Below are positions 1-7,936 of a stretch of 64,000 bases of DNA, in pieces. Source of the stretch: Caulobacteraceae bacterium (GTDB taxonomy: Bacteria; Pseudomonadota; Alphaproteobacteria; Caulobacterales; Caulobacteraceae); the NCBI GenBank assembly GCA_947475465.1, contig CANJLK010000006.1, positions 45,344-109,343 on the forward strand. Reading direction: 5' to 3'. Below the pieces are notes generated by a model. The model was not told the origin of the DNA, searched no databases, and saw nothing but the letters and a program-made list of their open reading frames with translations. Every line of letters starts with the position of its first letter. Position 1 is the stretch's first letter. A program made the position numbers and the translations under genes.

Positions 1-1923
1 GCCGACCAGGCCCAGGCCAATGTGGTCACCCTGGTCAACCGCTCAGCCGACTTCGCCCGGGCCAAGGAGGCCAACGTCAAGGCGCTGATGCAGGCCAGGG
101 ACAACGGCCGGATCACCATCCTGGCCGAGACGACCCCCAGCCTGATCGAGGCCGGGTGGGTGACGGTCGACACGCCGCAGGGCTCGGCGCGGCACAAGTG
201 CGACCGGATCATCGCGCGGATGGGCTCGTCCCCGCCGCGCAAATTCGTCGAGGCCGCCGGCATCGCCTTCACCAGCGACGCGCCCAGCGCCTTCCCGCAC
301 CTGTCGGCGACCTTCGAGACCACCACGCCCGGCATCTACGTCATCGGCGCGCTGGCGGGCTATCCGCTGATCAAGCACTGCATGAACCAGGGCCACGACG
401 TGGTCGAATACATCGACGGGCGCACAGACCTGAAGCCCGCCGACGAACCGATCCTGGAAGCCAAGCTGGCCGGACTGCCCGGCAGGATGTCGGTGTCGGA
501 GTGGCTGGAATACCTGCGCAGCCGGGTGGAGATCCTCTACGGCCTGTCGGCCCTGCAGATGCGGGAATTCCTGCTCGATTCCGACGTCCGCGCCTTCCGG
601 GCCGGCGAGACGATCTTCGAGCGCAACATGATCGGGTCGTCCCTGTTCGGCATCGCCCAGGGTTCGGTGCGCGTCGAGATCGATCCCAAGAACCCGTCCA
701 ACACCGTGCCGATCGGCGCGGGCTCGATCTTCGGCGAGGTCGGGCTGATCTCCGGCCGCCGCCGCGGGGCGACCATCCGCGCCGGCGAGGACTGCATCGT
801 CGTGGAAATCCCCCGCACCGCGGCGCTGAAGCTGATGGCCCAGGTGGCCGAGGCCCGCGAGACGGTGAACCGGATCACCACCGAGCGGCAGATCCTGCAG
901 ATCTTCAAGTCGGGCCTCGCGCCCTCCGACCTCGAGGAGGTGCTGGCCGGCGCCCAGGTCATGGAGGTCAGGCCCGGCCAGGCGATCATCAAGGAAGGCG
1001 AACTGGGCGACGACCTCTACATCATCCGCTCAGGCTCGATGATCGTGGAGAAGGCGGTGGGCGGGAAGCAGGTCTTCATGTCCTACGTCCCGGCCGGCTC
1101 CTACTCCGGCGAGATGGCGATGATCGACGGCGGCCCGCGGACGGCCACGGTCAAGGCCGCGATCCGCTCGCAGGTGGTGCGCCTGCCGGCCGACCCGTTC
1201 CGCAAGCTGCTGGCCCGCAAGCCCGACCTCGACGCCAAGATGCGCGGCGACATGGCCGCGCGCCGCCAGGTGAACGCCTTTGTCGAGGACCAGAAGGACA
1301 GCTTCGACGGCGTCGTCGACATGTATTCCTCGGTAGCCAGCTTCCTGATCGACCAGGGGATCGGCGAGGCCACCGACGTGCTCTTGATCGACGAGAGCCT
1401 CTGCGTCGGCTGCGACAACTGCGAGAAGGCCTGCGCCGACAGCCACGAGGGCCTGTCACGGCTGAACCGCGAGGCCGGCAAGACCTACGCCAAGATCCAC
1501 GTGCCGACCTCGTGCCGGCACTGCGAACATCCCTACTGCATGACCGACTGCCCGCCCAACGCCATCCAGCGCGGGCCGGACGGCGAGGTGTTCATCTCCG
1601 ACGCCTGCATCGGCTGCGGCAACTGCCAGCGCAACTGCCCCTATGACGTGATCCAGATGGACAAGCCGCCGCCCGAAAAGCCGGGCCTGTTGTCCTGGAT
1701 GCTGTTCGGCAAGGGCCCCGGCCCCGGCGAGCCCGACAAGGCCTGGCGCGAGAAGCAGCCGAAACCAGCCGTGGAGAAGGGCAAGGTCGCCATCAAATGC
1801 GACATGTGCATCGGCAAGGCCGGGGGGCCGGCCTGTGTGCGGGCCTGTCCGACCGGGGCGGCGATCCGGGTGTCGCCGGAGGACTTCCTCTCGGTGGCCC
1901 TTCTGGACCGTGGGGCGAACTGA
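1..1923 (+). CDS. FAD/NAD(P) reductase fused to two cNMP-binding domains and a four-cluster ferredoxin (5' partial)
   Basis: The reading frame is open from base 1, so the N-terminus lies outside the window; 640 residues are visible. The first ~140 residues are the C-terminal half of a thioredoxin-reductase-like FAD/NAD(P)H fold (FAD-site motif GIYVIGALAG, then KHCMNQGHDVV). Two cyclic-nucleotide-binding domains follow, at about nt 535-880 and 900-1260. The second has an intact phosphate-binding cassette (GEMAMIDGGPRTATV); the first is degenerate (GEVGLISGRRRGATI). From about nt 1384 to 1860 there are sixteen cysteines in four groups (CVGCDNCEKAC, CRHCEHPYCMTDC, CIGCGNCQRNC, CDMC...CVRAC), as in DmsB/HycB-type electron-transfer subunits that carry four [4Fe-4S] clusters. 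Inferred role: cytoplasmic entry of NAD(P)H electrons, gated by cAMP or cGMP, passing to the membrane and heme proteins encoded next. The domain calls are firm; electron flow direction and ligand are inferred. Confidence 0.85.
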   Translation, partial: ADQAQANVVTLVNRSADFARAKEANVKALMQARDNGRITILAETTPSLIEAGWVTVDTPQGSARHKCDRIIARMGSSPPRKFVEAAGIAFTSDAPSAFPHLSATFETTTPGIYVIGALAGYPLIKHCMNQGHDVVEYIDGRTDLKPADEPILEAKLAGLPGRMSVSEWLEYLRSRVEILYGLSALQMREFLLDSDVRAFRAGETIFERNMIGSSLFGIAQGSVRVEIDPKNPSNTVPIGAGSIFGEVGLISGRRRGATIRAGEDCIVVEIPRTAALKLMAQVAEARETVNRITTERQILQIFKSGLAPSDLEEVLAGAQVMEVRPGQAIIKEGELGDDLYIIRSGSMIVEKAVGGKQVFMSYVPAGSYSGEMAMIDGGPRTATVKAAIRSQVVRLPADPFRKLLARKPDLDAKMRGDMAARRQVNAFVEDQKDSFDGVVDMYSSVASFLIDQGIGEATDVLLIDESLCVGCDNCEKACADSHEGLSRLNREAGKTYAKIHVPTSCRHCEHPYCMTDCPPNAIQRGPDGEVFISDACIGCGNCQRNCPYDVIQMDKPPPEKPGLLSWMLFGKGPGPGEPDKAWREKQPKPAVEKGKVAIKCDMCIGKAGGPACVRACPTGAAIRVSPEDFLSVALLDRGAN

Positions 1924-1926
1924 TCC

Positions 1927-2799
1927 GTGGCAAGGAGCGCGACAGTATCGCAGAGGCGCCGGTCCTCGACGCACGAGAGCTTCCTCAGACACAAGGGATT
2001 CCTGTTCCTCAAGGTGGCGGTGTTCGTCTGTGTCGCCGCCGTCGCCGCCTATTTCTTCCAGCATGCCCGCCCGCGGCCCGGCGGCGGAACACCGCTGGGC
2101 TATTTCCTGGGCACGGTCGGCGCGGGCCTGATCGTCTGGCTGGCGCTGCTAGGCGTGCGAAAGCGCGCGGTGAGCAGCGGCCACTATTCCCTGAAGGCCT
2201 GGGTGTCGGCCCACGTCTATCTCGGCCTGTCGCTCATCGTGATCGCCACCCTGCACACCGGGTTCCAGTTCGGGTGGAACGTGCACACCCTGGCCTATGG
2301 GCTGATGCTGCTGGTGATCGCCTCCGGAGCCATCGGCGTCTGGGCCTATGTCGCCCTGCCCGCCCGGCTCAGCGAGAACCGCGGGGAGACCACGCGCAAA
2401 CAGATGCTGGCGCAGATCCAGTCCCTGGACGAACTGATCCACGAGGCCGCTCAGGGCTTCCCGCGCGACACCGCCGCCATCGTCCGGATCTCGCTGGAGC
2501 AGACCGACATCGGCGGCGGCTTCTGGCGGCGGCTGTTCGAGGACTACCGTGACTGTGCGAACCTGCGCGCGCTGCGCGAGATCGAGGCGGCCCAGCGGAC
2601 GGCCGGCGCCCATGAGGCCAAGGCCCTGGGCGAGGTGGCGGTTCTGATGCGGCGCAAGGGCGATGCGCTGGGCCTGGCGCGGCGGCAAATGCACATCACG
2701 GCCCTTTTGGAAGCTTGGCTGTTCGTGCACGTTCCGGCCACATTCGCCCTGCTGGCCGCGCTCACCGTGCACATCGTCAGCGTCTTCGCGTACTGGTGA
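1927..2799 (+). CDS. Five-helix membrane protein, probable heme b electron carrier
   Basis: This 290-residue protein has about five membrane helices: FLFLKVAVFV, YFLGTVGAGLIVW, HVYLGLSLIVIATLH, LMLLVIASGAIGV and FVHVPATFALLAALTVHIVSVF. Histidines lie at or in helices (SAHVY, TLHTGF, NVHTL, FVHVP, TVHIV), as in bis-histidine cytochromes b. A soluble loop of roughly 120 residues separates helices 4 and 5. The GTG start is 3 nt past the preceding stop and the stop lies 1 nt before the next start, so the three genes look like one translationally coupled operon. Inferred role: carry electrons from the ferredoxin domain of the upstream protein across the inner membrane to the decaheme cytochrome downstream. 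No family name could be assigned by eye; ferric-reductase-like or b561-like proteins are alternatives. The start codon is uncertain because no strong ribosome-binding site is visible. Confidence 0.75.
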   Translation: MARSATVSQRRRSSTHESFLRHKGFLFLKVAVFVCVAAVAAYFFQHARPRPGGGTPLGYFLGTVGAGLIVWLALLGVRKRAVSSGHYSLKAWVSAHVYLGLSLIVIATLHTGFQFGWNVHTLAYGLMLLVIASGAIGVWAYVALPARLSENRGETTRKQMLAQIQSLDELIHEAAQGFPRDTAAIVRISLEQTDIGGGFWRRLFEDYRDCANLRALREIEAAQRTAGAHEAKALGEVAVLMRRKGDALGLARRQMHITALLEAWLFVHVPATFALLAALTVHIVSVFAYW

Positions 2800-2800
2800 C

Positions 2801-4693
2801 ATGACCCAAGCGATCACCCTGCGACTGATCACCCGCCAGGCCGGCGGCGGCGAGATCGTCCGGACCCGTCGGATCGACAGCGGCGAGGCGATGATCGGCC
2901 GCGCCCAGGGTTGCGACATCTACCTGCCCGACCTGTCGGTCGACCCGCAGCACGCCCTGATGCGGGTCGCGGGCCGCAACCGGGTGACCATCGAATCCCT
3001 GACCGGCGTCGCCTTCCAGGTGGACGGCAAGCAGACCCTGCGCGCCGACCTGGACGCCGGCCGTGGCCAGATGGCGAGCTTCGGGGCCTTCGACCTCAGC
3101 GTCAGCGAGGGCGCCGAGGACGACATCGCCGTGGCGGTGACGCGCCGGGAGGAGGAGCACGCGCCCTCCCCCAGCCTGTTCTCGCTGAAGGCCAGCCTGT
3201 TCGGGCGCCGGCGGATGGCCTGGGCCCTTGGCCTGACGATCCTGGCGCTTTGCCTGATCGTGCCGCTGGCCGGCGCCTCCCTGTTCCGTCACCTGCACAT
3301 CCATCCCGACCAGCAGTGGTCGACGGGACCGCTTTCCAAGGCCCACGCCTTCCTGGAAAAGGACTGCCAGTCCTGCCACCAGGCCAAGTTCGTCGCCGTG
3401 CGCGACCAGGCATGCCTGGCCTGCCACCAGGCGGGCCGAACGCCGGCCCAGACCCTGGCCCTGAACGCCGACCTCGGTCGGCGCGGCAGTCCGTTCATTC
3501 CCAGACTGATTTCGGACCACGCGGGCCACGACCGCCTGCTCAAGGCCATGCCGCCGCCGCCCACCCTGGGCGGCAAGGTGAAGGGGCTGTTCGGCAAGGC
3601 CTTCAACCACCCCAACGACCGCTGCGCGAGCTGCCACCTGGAGCATACCGGCCCCAAGGGTCCGGTGATCGAGGCCGACCGGCCGATCAAGCCGACCCTG
3701 GTCGTCGCCACCACCTGCGGCGGCTGCCACGGCCAGCTGAAGTCGAGGCTGCCCTCGACCGGGTTGATCGACACCCCGGACTGGAAGCGCCATCCGGACT
3801 TCCGGCCCCTGGTGACCGTCTCCGCCGAGGGCCCGGCGCCCAGGATCGAGCGGATCGCCCTGACCGCGGACCCGCAGGAACATTCCGGCCTGGTGTTTTC
3901 CCACCGCCAGCACCTGGATCCCACCGGCGGCGTCGCCCGCATGGGGGTCGGCCTGGGCGCGGCGCGCGGCTACGGCGGGGCGCTCACCTGCATCTCCTGC
4001 CACCGACCGACACCGGGCGCCGGCGGCTTCAAGCCGATCGAGATGGAGCGCGACTGCGCGGCCTGTCACGCCCTGGGCTTCGCCTCGGCCGGCGGTGAGA
4101 TCAAGCTCCTGCCGCACGGTGACGCGGGCAAGGTGATGGCCACCCTGCAAGCGTTCTATGGCGGCGGGTCAGGCGCGGGCGCCGAGCCCCAGCGCCGCCT
4201 GCCCGGCGACTTCCGACCGCAGTCCGCGGCCCCCAGGGCGGCGAACCCGGCCATGGCTTCAGGCGCCTTCCGCCAGGCCTTCTCGCCCGGCGGGACCTGC
4301 TACGGCTGCCACCGGATCTCCTGGGACGGCGATGGCCCAATGGGCGTCAAGGTGGCCAAGGTCCACCTGGCCTCACGCTTCCTGCCGCGTGGCGCCTTCG
4401 ACCACAGCGTGCCCGCCCACAAGGGCGACGGCCTGGGCGCCTTCAACTGCGTGGATTGTCACAAGGCCAAGACCTCGGAGCATGCCGAGGACCTGTTGCT
4501 GCCGGGCGTCGCCAAGTGCGCCACCTGCCATGGCAAGACGGAACACCAGACGCCGGCCGCCGCCAGCGGCCAGTGCGCCGACTGCCACAGCTATCACAAG
4601 CCCGGCAAGGCCACGCCCACCGGCCAGAGCCGCACCTTCGAGGCGATCTTCGCGCCGGCCGATGGGCCGGCGCGGGGGATCCCGGGCGGGTAG
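2801..4693 (+). CDS. FHA-domain, membrane-anchored decaheme cytochrome c
   Basis: The protein has 630 residues from the ATG 1 nt after the previous stop; the open frame runs further upstream but overlaps the membrane-protein gene. Residues ~1-110 form a forkhead-associated domain with the GR and downstream His landmarks (IGRAQGCDIYLPDLSVDPQH). The usual VSRxH is VDPQH, so the Ser and Arg that normally contact phosphothreonine are missing. One transmembrane helix follows (WALGLTILALCLIVPLAG), then a periplasmic part with ten CxxCH motifs (CQSCH, CLACH, CASCH, CGGCH, CISCH, CAACH, CYGCH, CVDCH, CATCH, CADCH). The layout implies a cytoplasmic signalling domain joined to a ten-heme electron wire. 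The first two genes of this operon supply a plausible electron donor. The gene converges with gdhA, with 3 nt between the stops. Confidence 0.88.
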   Translation: MTQAITLRLITRQAGGGEIVRTRRIDSGEAMIGRAQGCDIYLPDLSVDPQHALMRVAGRNRVTIESLTGVAFQVDGKQTLRADLDAGRGQMASFGAFDLSVSEGAEDDIAVAVTRREEEHAPSPSLFSLKASLFGRRRMAWALGLTILALCLIVPLAGASLFRHLHIHPDQQWSTGPLSKAHAFLEKDCQSCHQAKFVAVRDQACLACHQAGRTPAQTLALNADLGRRGSPFIPRLISDHAGHDRLLKAMPPPPTLGGKVKGLFGKAFNHPNDRCASCHLEHTGPKGPVIEADRPIKPTLVVATTCGGCHGQLKSRLPSTGLIDTPDWKRHPDFRPLVTVSAEGPAPRIERIALTADPQEHSGLVFSHRQHLDPTGGVARMGVGLGAARGYGGALTCISCHRPTPGAGGFKPIEMERDCAACHALGFASAGGEIKLLPHGDAGKVMATLQAFYGGGSGAGAEPQRRLPGDFRPQSAAPRAANPAMASGAFRQAFSPGGTCYGCHRISWDGDGPMGVKVAKVHLASRFLPRGAFDHSVPAHKGDGLGAFNCVDCHKAKTSEHAEDLLLPGVAKCATCHGKTEHQTPAAASGQCADCHSYHKPGKATPTGQSRTFEAIFAPADGPARGIPGG

Positions 4694-4696
4694 GCT

Positions 4697-6058
4697 CTAC
4701 ACCACCCCGTAGGCCAGCATGGCGTCGGCGACTTTCTTGAAGCCGGCGATGTTGGCGCCGCGGACGTAGTCGATGACCTTGGAATCCTTGCGGGCGCCGT
4801 ACTCGACGCAGCGCTCGTGAATCCCGGCCATGATGTCGAGCAGGTGCTGCTGCAGGTCGGCTTCCTTCCAGGAGATGCGCGCTGAGTTCTGACTCATCTC
4901 CAGGCCGGAGACCGCCACGCCGCCGGCGTTGGCCGCCTTGCCGGGCGCGTAGAGGATCTGCGCCTGCTTGAAGACGTGCACGCCATCCAGGTCGGTCGGC
5001 ATGTTGGCGCCTTCCGACACCGCCTTGCAGCCGTTGGAAACCAGGATCTGGGCCTCGGCGCCGTTGAGCTCGTTCTGGGTGGCGCAGGGCAGAGCCACGT
5101 CGCAGGCGACGCCCCAGGGCCGGGCGCCGTCGCCGTGGAAGCTCGCGCCCTTGAACTCTTTCACATACTCGGAAATCCGCCCACGGCGGCGGCCCTTCAG
5201 TTCCTTGATCCAGTCGATCTTGGCCTGGTCGATGCCGTCCGGGTCGTGGATGAAGCCCTCGGAGTCCGACAGGGTCAGGACCTTGCCGCCCAGCTGGACG
5301 ATCTTTTCGGCGGCGTGGGTCGCCACGTTGCCGGAACCGGAGATCACCGCGGTCTTGCCCTCGACGCTGTCGCCGACGTTCTTCAGCATATTCTGCAGGA
5401 AGTAGACCGCGCCGTAGCCGGTGGCCTCAGTGCGGATCAGGCTGCCGCCGTATTCCAGGCCCTTGCCGGTCAGGACGCCGGTGAACTGGTTGGTGATCCG
5501 CTTGTACTGGCCGAACATGTAGCCGATCTCGCGGCCGCCCACCCCGATGTCGCCGGCCGGCACGTCGATGTCCGCGCCGATGTGGCGGTAGAGCTCGGTC
5601 ATGAACGACTGGCAGAACCGCATCACCTCATGGTCCGACTTGCCGCGCGGATTGAAGTTCGAGCCGCCCTTGCCGCCGCCCATGGGCAGGCCGGTGAGCG
5701 CGTTCTTGAAGGTCTGTTCGAAGGCCAGGAACTTCAGCACGCTTTCCGTCACCGACGGGTGGAAGCGGATGCCACCCTTGTAGGGGCCGATGGCGTTGTT
5801 GTTCTGCACCCGCCAGCCGCGCTGGACGCGGATATTGCCCCTGTCGTCTTCCCAGCAGACCCGGAAGCTCATCACCCGGTCCGGCTCGGCGATCCGGCGC
5901 AGGATCTGGTACTCGTGGTACTGTTCCTTGTCGGCGATGAACTCGAAAATGTCCTCGGCGACTTCCTGCACCGCCTGGACGAATTCCGGCTGCCCCGGAT
6001 TGCGCCGGTTTACACCGGCGATGAACCGCTCGAGATCGACATGGTCGCTGGAAGCCAT
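4697..6058 (-). CDS. gdhA: NADP-specific glutamate dehydrogenase
   Basis: This cytoplasmic enzyme interconverts 2-oxoglutarate plus ammonium and L-glutamate using NADP(H). The 453 residues match the usual ~450 of the hexameric bacterial class. Recognisable signatures are NNAIGPYKGGIRFHPSV, the catalytic-lysine loop GLPMGGGKGGSNFNP, DIDVPAGDIGVGGREIGYM and the dinucleotide fold near SGSGNVATHAAEKI. The ATG is preceded by GGGGGAA at about 7 nt spacing, which supports the start. The gene is transcribed towards the decaheme cytochrome gene and away from the acetolactate-synthase-like gene, so it is probably monocistronic. Nothing unusual was seen in the coding sequence. Confidence 0.95.
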   Translation of the reverse strand: MASSDHVDLERFIAGVNRRNPGQPEFVQAVQEVAEDIFEFIADKEQYHEYQILRRIAEPDRVMSFRVCWEDDRGNIRVQRGWRVQNNNAIGPYKGGIRFHPSVTESVLKFLAFEQTFKNALTGLPMGGGKGGSNFNPRGKSDHEVMRFCQSFMTELYRHIGADIDVPAGDIGVGGREIGYMFGQYKRITNQFTGVLTGKGLEYGGSLIRTEATGYGAVYFLQNMLKNVGDSVEGKTAVISGSGNVATHAAEKIVQLGGKVLTLSDSEGFIHDPDGIDQAKIDWIKELKGRRRGRISEYVKEFKGASFHGDGARPWGVACDVALPCATQNELNGAEAQILVSNGCKAVSEGANMPTDLDGVHVFKQAQILYAPGKAANAGGVAVSGLEMSQNSARISWKEADLQQHLLDIMAGIHERCVEYGARKDSKVIDYVRGANIAGFKKVADAMLAYGVV

Positions 6059-6256
6059 TGCAAATTTCCCCCGAAATTCAGCTGCGGGCGCCGGAGAACC
6101 GACGCCGATTTCGCCGTTGCGGACGCAAGCTTAGCAGGCATCCGCGGCAGAGTTTAAGTGACATTCTTAAAAGCCCGTCCAAGCCTTGCCTTAGAGGGCT
6201 TCACAAACCCGTGGAAATCGCCACAACTCGGAGGATTGAGCGGGGGGGCTCCACCA

Positions 6257-7903
6257 ATGACCAAGGCATCTGACCTCTTTATTTCCTGCCTCGAAGAAGA
6301 GGGCGTGGAATATGTCTTCGGCGTGCCGGGCGAGGAGAACCTCGACTTCCTGGACAGCCTGTCGCGCTCGACCAAGATCAAGCTGATCCTGACGCGCCAC
6401 GAACAGGGCGCGGGGTTCATGGCCGCCACCTATGGGCGTCACACCGGCAAGGCCGGCGTCTGCGTCGCCACGCTCGGCCCCGGCGCCACCAATTTCGTGA
6501 CCGCGGCGGCCTATGCCCAGCTGGGCGGCATGCCGATGATGATGGTCACCGGCCAAAAGCCGATCAAGAGCTCAAAACAGGGCCGGTTCCAGATCCTCGA
6601 CGTGGTGGCGATGATGGGGCCGCTGACGAAGTACACCCACCAGCTGGCCTCGGCCGACAACATCCCGTCGCGGATCCGCGAAGCCTTCCGCCTGGGCCAG
6701 GAAGAAAAGCCCGGCGCCGTCCACCTGGAATTCCCCGAGGACATCGCCCACGAGCAGACCGATTCCACGCCCATTCCGAAGAGCAATGCGCGCCGCCCGG
6801 TGGCCGACGAAAAATCGGTCCGCGCCGCGGCCAAACGGATCGAGCAGGCCAAGTCGCCGATCCTGGTGATCGGCGCGGGCGCCAACCGGACCATGACCAG
6901 CCGGATGCTGTCCCAATTCATCGACAAGACCGGCATTCCGTTCGTCTCGACCCAACTCGGCAAGGGCGTGGTCGACGAGCTGTCCCCGAAGTTCCTGGGC
7001 TGCGCGGCCCTGTCCGCGGGCGATTTCGTGCACCGCGCCATCGGCGCGGCCGACCTGATCATCAACGTCGGTCACGACGTCATCGAGAAGCCGCCGTTCT
7101 TCATGCAACGGGGCGGCGCGGAGGTGATCCACATCAACTTCCGCTCGGCCGAAGTCGATCCGGTCTACTTCCCGCAGTACGAGGTGATCGGCGACATCGG
7201 CAATTCGATCTGGCAGATCAAGGAGGACATCCTGCCCCAGGCCGGATGGGATTTCTCCAAGATGTTCAAGGCCCGCGAGGCGGAGGTGGCGCACACCGCC
7301 AGCCAGGTCGACGACATGCGCTTCCCGATCTATCCGCAGCACCTGGTGGCGCAGATCCGCCAGGCCATGCCGGCCAACGGGATCATCTGCCTGGACAACG
7401 GGGTCTATAAGATCTGGTTCGCCCGCAACTATCCCGCGCGGATGACCAACACCGTCCTGCTCGACAACGCCCTGGCCACCATGGGCGCGGGCCTTCCCTC
7501 CGCCATGGCCTCGGCCATGGTCTATCCGGACCGCAAGGTCATGGCCGTCTGCGGCGACGGCGGCTTCATGATGAACAGCCAGGAGATGGAGACCGCGGTC
7601 CGGCTGAAGCTCAACATCACCGTGCTGATCCTCAACGACAATTCCTACGGAATGATCCGCTGGAAACAGGCCAACATGGGCTTCAAGGACTGGGGCCTCA
7701 CCTACGGCAATCCGGACTTCGTGAAGTACGCCGAGAGCTACGGGGCCAACGGCTACCGTGTAGGCTCGGCCGCCGAGCTTCCGACGCTCCTGGAAAAATG
7801 CCTGAACACGCCTGGCGTGAACCTGATCGAGGTCCCCGTGGACTACAGCGACAACGACCCGATCCTGAACAAGCAGATCAAGGAACTGAGCGCCGCCCTC
7901 TGA
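6257..7903 (+). CDS. Thiamine-diphosphate enzyme, acetolactate synthase large-subunit family
   Basis: The product is 548 residues, typical of the TPP-dependent acetolactate synthase family, which condenses two pyruvates or decarboxylates 2-oxo acids. Visible features are the N-terminal catalytic glutamate region (LTRHEQGAGFMAATYGR), the central domain (PILVIGAGAN), and the TPP/Mg motif GDGGFMMNSQEMETA ending in LNDNSYG. The frame is open back to 6158, but the ATG at 6257 gives the expected start MTKASDLF and no extra domain. There is no regulatory small subunit nearby, which argues against the biosynthetic IlvB role. The aldehyde dehydrogenase gene begins 33 nt downstream, suggesting that an aldehyde from 2-oxo-acid decarboxylation, or a related carboligation, is oxidised next. 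Substrate not determined. Confidence 0.85.
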   Translation: MTKASDLFISCLEEEGVEYVFGVPGEENLDFLDSLSRSTKIKLILTRHEQGAGFMAATYGRHTGKAGVCVATLGPGATNFVTAAAYAQLGGMPMMMVTGQKPIKSSKQGRFQILDVVAMMGPLTKYTHQLASADNIPSRIREAFRLGQEEKPGAVHLEFPEDIAHEQTDSTPIPKSNARRPVADEKSVRAAAKRIEQAKSPILVIGAGANRTMTSRMLSQFIDKTGIPFVSTQLGKGVVDELSPKFLGCAALSAGDFVHRAIGAADLIINVGHDVIEKPPFFMQRGGAEVIHINFRSAEVDPVYFPQYEVIGDIGNSIWQIKEDILPQAGWDFSKMFKAREAEVAHTASQVDDMRFPIYPQHLVAQIRQAMPANGIICLDNGVYKIWFARNYPARMTNTVLLDNALATMGAGLPSAMASAMVYPDRKVMAVCGDGGFMMNSQEMETAVRLKLNITVLILNDNSYGMIRWKQANMGFKDWGLTYGNPDFVKYAESYGANGYRVGSAAELPTLLEKCLNTPGVNLIEVPVDYSDNDPILNKQIKELSAAL

Positions 7904-7936
7904 CCTTCCGTCACGCCAGCAGAAGTCGATAGCCCC

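Noticed and set aside
156..1646. Long open frame of 496 codons in a second frame across the first gene
   Set aside because: Composition is Arg/Gly/Pro-rich and it shadows the real gene; GC-rich DNA gives such frames often.
4652..4673. Strong hairpin GCGCCGGCC-GATG-GGCCGGCGC near the end of the FHA decaheme gene as a terminator
   Set aside because: It lies within the coding sequence and neither strand has a T-run after it.
6171..6201. AAGCCC...GGGCTT inverted repeat between gdhA and the ALS-like gene
   Set aside because: Arms of six with a 19-nt loop are expected by chance at this GC content; no regulator match.
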